From assembly GCF_963259705.1 (NCBI RefSeq), contig NC_081842.1:38095796-38159795 (forward strand): a DNA stretch of 64,000 nucleotides, given 5' to 3'. Positions 60,972-64,000 of this stretch are shown here, piece by piece. Under the pieces are notes generated by a model. That model worked only from the letters and a program-made list of their open reading frames with translations. It did not search any database and had not been told where the DNA came from. This stretch comes from Myotis daubentonii. Its lineage: Eukaryota; Chordata; Mammalia; Chiroptera; Vespertilionidae. Within the stretch, counting starts at the first letter, position 1. The number at the start of each line of letters is the position of its first letter. The position numbers and the translations under genes are program-made.

Positions 60972-61566
60972 TAGAGGCCTGGTGCATGGGTGGGGCCGGT
61001 TGGTTTGCCCTGAAGGGTGTCCTGGATCAGGGTGGGGGTCCCCACTGGGGTGCCTGGCCAGTCTGGGTGAGGGGCTGAAGGCTGTTTGCAGCTGGTCACA
61101 CACCCTTCAGGGTGGGGGTCCCCACTGGGGTGCCTAGCCAGTCTGGGTGAGGGGCTGAGGGCTGTTTTCAGGCTGGGACTGAAGCTCCCAACTTCTCCTT
61201 TTTTTCTTTTTTTATTCTGGGCCAGCTTTACCTTGAGTCTTGGCTCCAGCTCTTAGGCCTCTGCGGCTGAAAGTAGGTTTCTGGCCTTTGCTTACAATGT
61301 TGCGAATCTGCTGGCTGAAGTCCGGCGGTATTTGTTACAATGTTTCTTAAACTGCCCGATCAGAGGCCTGCAGCCGCAGGTGGGGAACGTTGGTTTCCTC
61401 CAAGGATCCTCCGTCACTGAGGCAAGCAAGCCTCATGTTAGTTTCAAGCTGCCTTGTTGCCGGCCGCCATCTTGGCTGACAGTTAATTTGCATATCTCGC
61501 TGATTAGCCAATGAAAAGGGTAGCGGTCGTACACCAATTACCATGTTTCTCTTTTATTAGTGTAGA
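60972..61566 (-). mobile_element. HeliBat Helitron, unit Y
   Basis: Begins TAGAGGCCTGGTGCATGGG after a G, without the C of CTAG, and ends 'ctcttttattagtgtaga' at 61566 before host T. It has two copies of the 80-bp tandem (anchors 61068 and 61148), then 'gctcccaacttctcc' and 'ccgccatcttggctgacag'. The middle part is about 150 bp shorter than in 46298-47056. Confidence 0.92.
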
Positions 61567-61839
61567 TATGACCCTTCACAGAAAATTTCACTAACCATGC
61601 TTTACAATAAGGGCTTGACGATTGAATCATTGAGGCCAGTCACCAAGATTTCCTCTCCTTTCTTTGAATAGTGGAGGGAATAATTATCTTGTCTTTAAGT
61701 TGCCCTGAACATCAAATGAGATAATGACTTAGAAAAGTATAAAAGCACCATATAAAGACAACTGTCTTTTTCATGTACTGAAAAGACAATAAAGTGGTAA
61801 AATGAAAAACACTATTTTTATTCTCTCCCTTCCTTCCTT
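61567..61839. other. Non-coding sequence
   Basis: Contains a MIR-like stretch ('gccctgaacatcaaatgaga', 'aaagtataaaagcaccatat') at about 61,690-61,760; otherwise nothing. Confidence 0.4.
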
Positions 61840-62045
61840 TACTTTGAAATTTATAAAAATTTCACTCCTATTTTCATTTCTTTACATTCAATATTATTTT
61901 GTATTAGTTTCAGGTTTTATATTAGTTACAGAATAGTGGTTAAACAATCATATACTTTACAAAGTGTTCCCCGATATTTCCAGTACCCACCTGGCATCAT
62001 TCTGTCATTACAACACTATTGACTATATTCCCTATTTAAGTGACA
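61840..62045 (-). mobile_element. L1 3'-UTR fragment, minus strand
   Basis: Reads 'tgtattagtttcaggtttta', 'cagaatagtggttaaacaat', 'agtgttccccgatatttcca' and 'ctattgactatattccctat', the reversed 3'-UTR of laurasiatherian L1s. Confidence 0.8.
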
Positions 62046-62430
62046 ATAGGTTTACAGGTTCCTTCCAATCTTCCTTTTGTGTTGCTCACCCTTCCTTTTC
62101 TTTCTCACTTCTTCCCTCATTTTCTTTATATAGTATCTCAATTGGCCCTCAAAGCTCAGCAAAGGCACTGGGACACGCTTAACACATTTTACAGAGCAGG
62201 AAACTGAGGCCAATTCCAGTTGGGTGCGGAATTTGACTCAGTGTGCAGGGAACCCTCATAGCCACGCTCATTGCCCTTCCTAGGTGGCAGCTGGGGGCAA
62301 ACAGGAAAAAACCTTCCCATCAGGCTTCAGAGCCTTGTTTTCAAGCACCTCTTCATCGCAGATGCTCCACATTCTTTCCTCTTCCCTGCCCCTGCCCCCA
62401 TTCTTTCCTGCACCGCCCCCCCCTTCTCAG

Positions 62431-62463
62431 GAGCAGGTGGTAGGCTTTGCACTCACCTCGCAG
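62431..62463 (+). pseudogene. Candidate 33-nt exon, unknown gene
   Basis: A pyrimidine-rich run and 'ttctcag' precede it, and 'gtatgtg' follows. It is open for 11 codons in one frame (EQVVGFALTSQ). Short length makes chance possible. No family recognised. Confidence 0.25.
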
Positions 62464-63185
62464 GTATGTGCCACCTTGGGGCAGGGCGGGTGCAGGCTTG
62501 TTTTGGGGCCAAGGTGGGAGCAGGAGTCACTGCCTTTGAAGTGGGAAGGCCGCCCAGGTGAGGCTGGGTTAGCGAGGGAGCTTCTCTGAATCGCATCAGT
62601 CAGTCAGGTACCCTGCAGTGCAGCACCCCTCCACTGAGGTTGCGCCGCCCCTAACCCCCACCTCGGGGCTGCGGGTCCACCTGGGCATCCTTCCATGCCC
62701 CTTGTTCCAGGTCAGGCCAACCCGCGTCTAGGGGCCACTGCAGAACCTCGCTCTCCGCAGGGCAGATCCCCACCCGCCGGCCCCCTGCCCGGGCCCAAGG
62801 CCCCTCTGGTGCACCCCGCCTCTCCAGGTTTTTGCCTTTAATCTGTGGCATTGGTGACAGCACACTCTTAGCAAGCCTGGTACCCAGAGGGCACAGGGTC
62901 AGTTCTTTGCCCAGAATGTTAGAGGTTGCAGTCGCATTTGCAGATGTCGCCCAGAGCCTGCTGGTGAAGGCAGCGCCTGTGTGTGGTGTCCTCATAGAGG
63001 GATGGTGCGGCGCCACTCTGAGCCCCTGGGGACCTGCCCGCCTCCTGGCCAGCCACTCCATCAAAGCCACGGTGCTCGCCCAGGAGCCGCCTAATCCTGC
63101 CTCACAACTCTGCTAAGTCTCCACCCTCAGCTGGGTCACCTCCTTTCTTCCACATTCGGCCTTCATCCATCCCTCTCTCCTGCAG

Positions 63186-63250
63186 TGCTTGCGCTCCAGG
63201 CCCAAAAGAAAAGGACCAAGGCCAAGAAGGACAAAGCCCAAAGGAAGTGA
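63186..63250 (+). pseudogene. Candidate lysine-rich exon, unknown gene
   Basis: Preceded by 'ccctctctcctgcag', a strong acceptor. From 63188 it reads LALQAQKKRTKAKKDKAQRK and then TGA at 63248-63250; alternatively 'gaa|gtgagt' at 63246/63247 is a donor. The basic, charged sequence looks like a C-terminal or nuclear-localisation tail. I do not recognise the parent gene. Confidence 0.35.
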
Positions 63251-63412
63251 GTCTTGAACCCCCACATCCCATTCTGTGGATTTCCTCCCGCACCTCCTCT
63301 CTTTGTCACATCTTGAACGGGCACCCTGCAGCCCAGCCACATGGCCTCTGGGCAGCCTGGTAGAGTCGGTCTCTGCGAAGCTGTGGATCTCTGGCCAGAG
63401 GCCTGTCCTGGG

Positions 63413-63677
63413 TCTCAGCAACAGTGTTTCAATTATAGAATCCAAACAAACCCAGATCCCTGCTTTCAGCAGCCGAGGTCTCAGAGGTGCAGCCGGGCCT
63501 CAGAGGTAACACCAGCTCTCAGCTCCAGTGACAGCCATAGAAGGTAAATAAATCCCAGAATAAAAAAAAGAAAAAAAGGAGAAGTTGGGAGCTTCAGTCG
63601 CCCGCCAGCCTGAAAACGGCCCTCAGCCCCTCACCCAGATTGGCCAGGCACCCCAGTGGGGACCCCCACCCTGAAGC
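63413..63677 (+). mobile_element. HeliBat unit-Y internal segment, plus strand
   Basis: This is the reverse complement of the unit-Y interior: 'aacagtgtttcaattataga', 'cagatccctgctttcagcag', 'gtgacagccatagaaggtaa', 'gggagcttcagtcgcc' and 'cagcctgaaaacggccctca', then one copy of the 80-bp tandem. It stops abruptly at 'ccaccctgaag' and has neither Helitron end. It lies between two GC-rich exon-like stretches. Confidence 0.88.
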
Positions 63678-63939
63678 AACTAGATGGTGGCTAATTTTCA
63701 TACTGAAGGCAGGCGGCAGCGGGCAAGGCTGTCCGTGGTCTGGGACCCAGATCCTTGACCCTTCTTAGGAGGGCAGCAGCTCACACAGGGGCGGATCAGC
63801 CAGGGTGGGCAGGGCAGGACGCCTGGCTTCCACCCAGCCCCAGTCACTCTGGGCAGGTGAGCAGCGCAGAGAGCCTCTGGACAGGGGAGGCAGGCCGGCG
63901 GAGGGCGGCCCGTACTCCCCACATGGCGGTGGTGACAGC
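63678..63939. other. GC-rich sequence, unrecognised
   Basis: Continues the GC-rich character after the Helitron segment. Overlapping frames on both strands are composition-driven. Leads to the exon-like end. Confidence 0.35.
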
Positions 63940-64000
63940 TGTGAGCGCGCCAAGCAGAGCCTGCAGGCTGAGCTGAAGTAGCGCCTACAGGACATCAGCG
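63940..64000 (+). pseudogene. Candidate coiled-coil exon fragment with an in-frame stop
   Basis: After 'ggtgacag' the frame from 63940 reads CERAKQSLQAELK, then TAG at 63979-63981, then RLQDIS to the edge. The pattern of charged and leucine residues looks like coiled coil. The stop codon argues for a decayed or captured fragment, unless the true frame or border differs. It runs off the window. Confidence 0.3.

Larger units (their letters stand above)
62186..63412 (+). other. GC-rich block with exon-like pieces, possible captured gene fragment
   Basis: Composition changes sharply from AT-rich to GC-rich at about 62.2 kb. Several splice-like borders lie on the plus strand, including those of the two candidate exons below. 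On its right it runs straight into HeliBat unit-Y sequence in the same orientation. I do not recognise a source gene. A real host gene starting at the window edge is the main alternative. Long frames on both strands here (up to 139 residues) reflect GC content. Confidence 0.4.

Noticed and set aside
60515..61078. 187-residue frame, the longest in the window, with a repetitive Gly/Ser/His-rich product
   Set aside because: It runs through the 47-bp minisatellite and into unit Y of a Helitron; the repeat unit keeps more than one frame open on the same strand.
62651..63070. 139-residue minus-strand frame
   Set aside because: GC-driven open frame opposite the candidate plus-strand exons; no domain, and an equally long plus frame overlaps it.

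Overview
This window reads as non-coding genomic DNA from a vesper bat (family Vespertilionidae). Two repeat families together point to that lineage. One is the tRNA-derived Ves SINE, present in at least eleven copies, the youngest with Pol III A and B boxes and perfect target-site duplications of 11 to 18 bp. The other is HeliBat-type Helitrons, with CTAG 3' ends, a GTGCAC-based subterminal hairpin, TC-like 5' ends and insertion between A and T. Two short non-autonomous hAT elements and one SPIN-type hAT, all with exact 8-bp duplications, fit the wave of DNA transposons known in these bats. I found no intact protein-coding gene, no functional RNA gene and no CRISPR array. The open reading frames are short and mostly fall in SINEs, dinucleotide runs, Helitron minisatellites or unremarkable intergenic sequence. 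The window could be an intergenic desert or part of a very large intron.

Layout. Positions 1-12,300 are AT-rich with old MIR and L1 remnants, a MaLR LTR and two Ves SINEs; a 0.44-kb inverted repeat brackets 5.1-5.9 kb. Positions 12,300-28,000 hold a hAT, a perfect 15-bp hairpin, a GT/GA microsatellite, L1 and L2 relics, another MaLR LTR and Ves copies. Positions 28,084-29,675 are a three-unit head-to-tail HeliBat array. Positions 29,700-44,000 are mostly ancient MIR and L1 relics with a few young insertions (HeliBat, Ves, hAT) and a long repeat-poor block at 36.3-38.0 kb. Positions 44,500-50,300 are a dense nest: an L1 on the minus strand split by two HeliBat insertions, one of which carries a SPIN element, followed by an L1 on the plus strand carrying HeliBats and SINEs, with a near-perfect 40-bp hairpin between them. 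Positions 50,300-59,900 hold L1 and L2 relics, a probable ERV LTR and a HeliBat. Positions 59,933-61,566 are a second three-unit HeliBat array. From about 62.2 kb to the end the DNA becomes GC-rich and contains exon-like pieces with splice-like borders around a block of HeliBat internal sequence, which resembles a Helitron carrying captured gene fragments.

The main non-routine signal is Helitron architecture. The same pair of HeliBat units (here called B and Y) is joined head to tail in the same order at three separate loci (28.4, 45.8 and 60.3 kb). Each junction has lost the C of the CTAG terminus, and each array inserts precisely between A and T. This suggests an old fusion that has moved as one composite element. 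Unit Y also carries an 80-bp tandem repeat present in about 6, 3 and 2 copies at the three loci. Family names come from recognition of sequence and ends, not from a database search, and borders of the old repeats are approximate.
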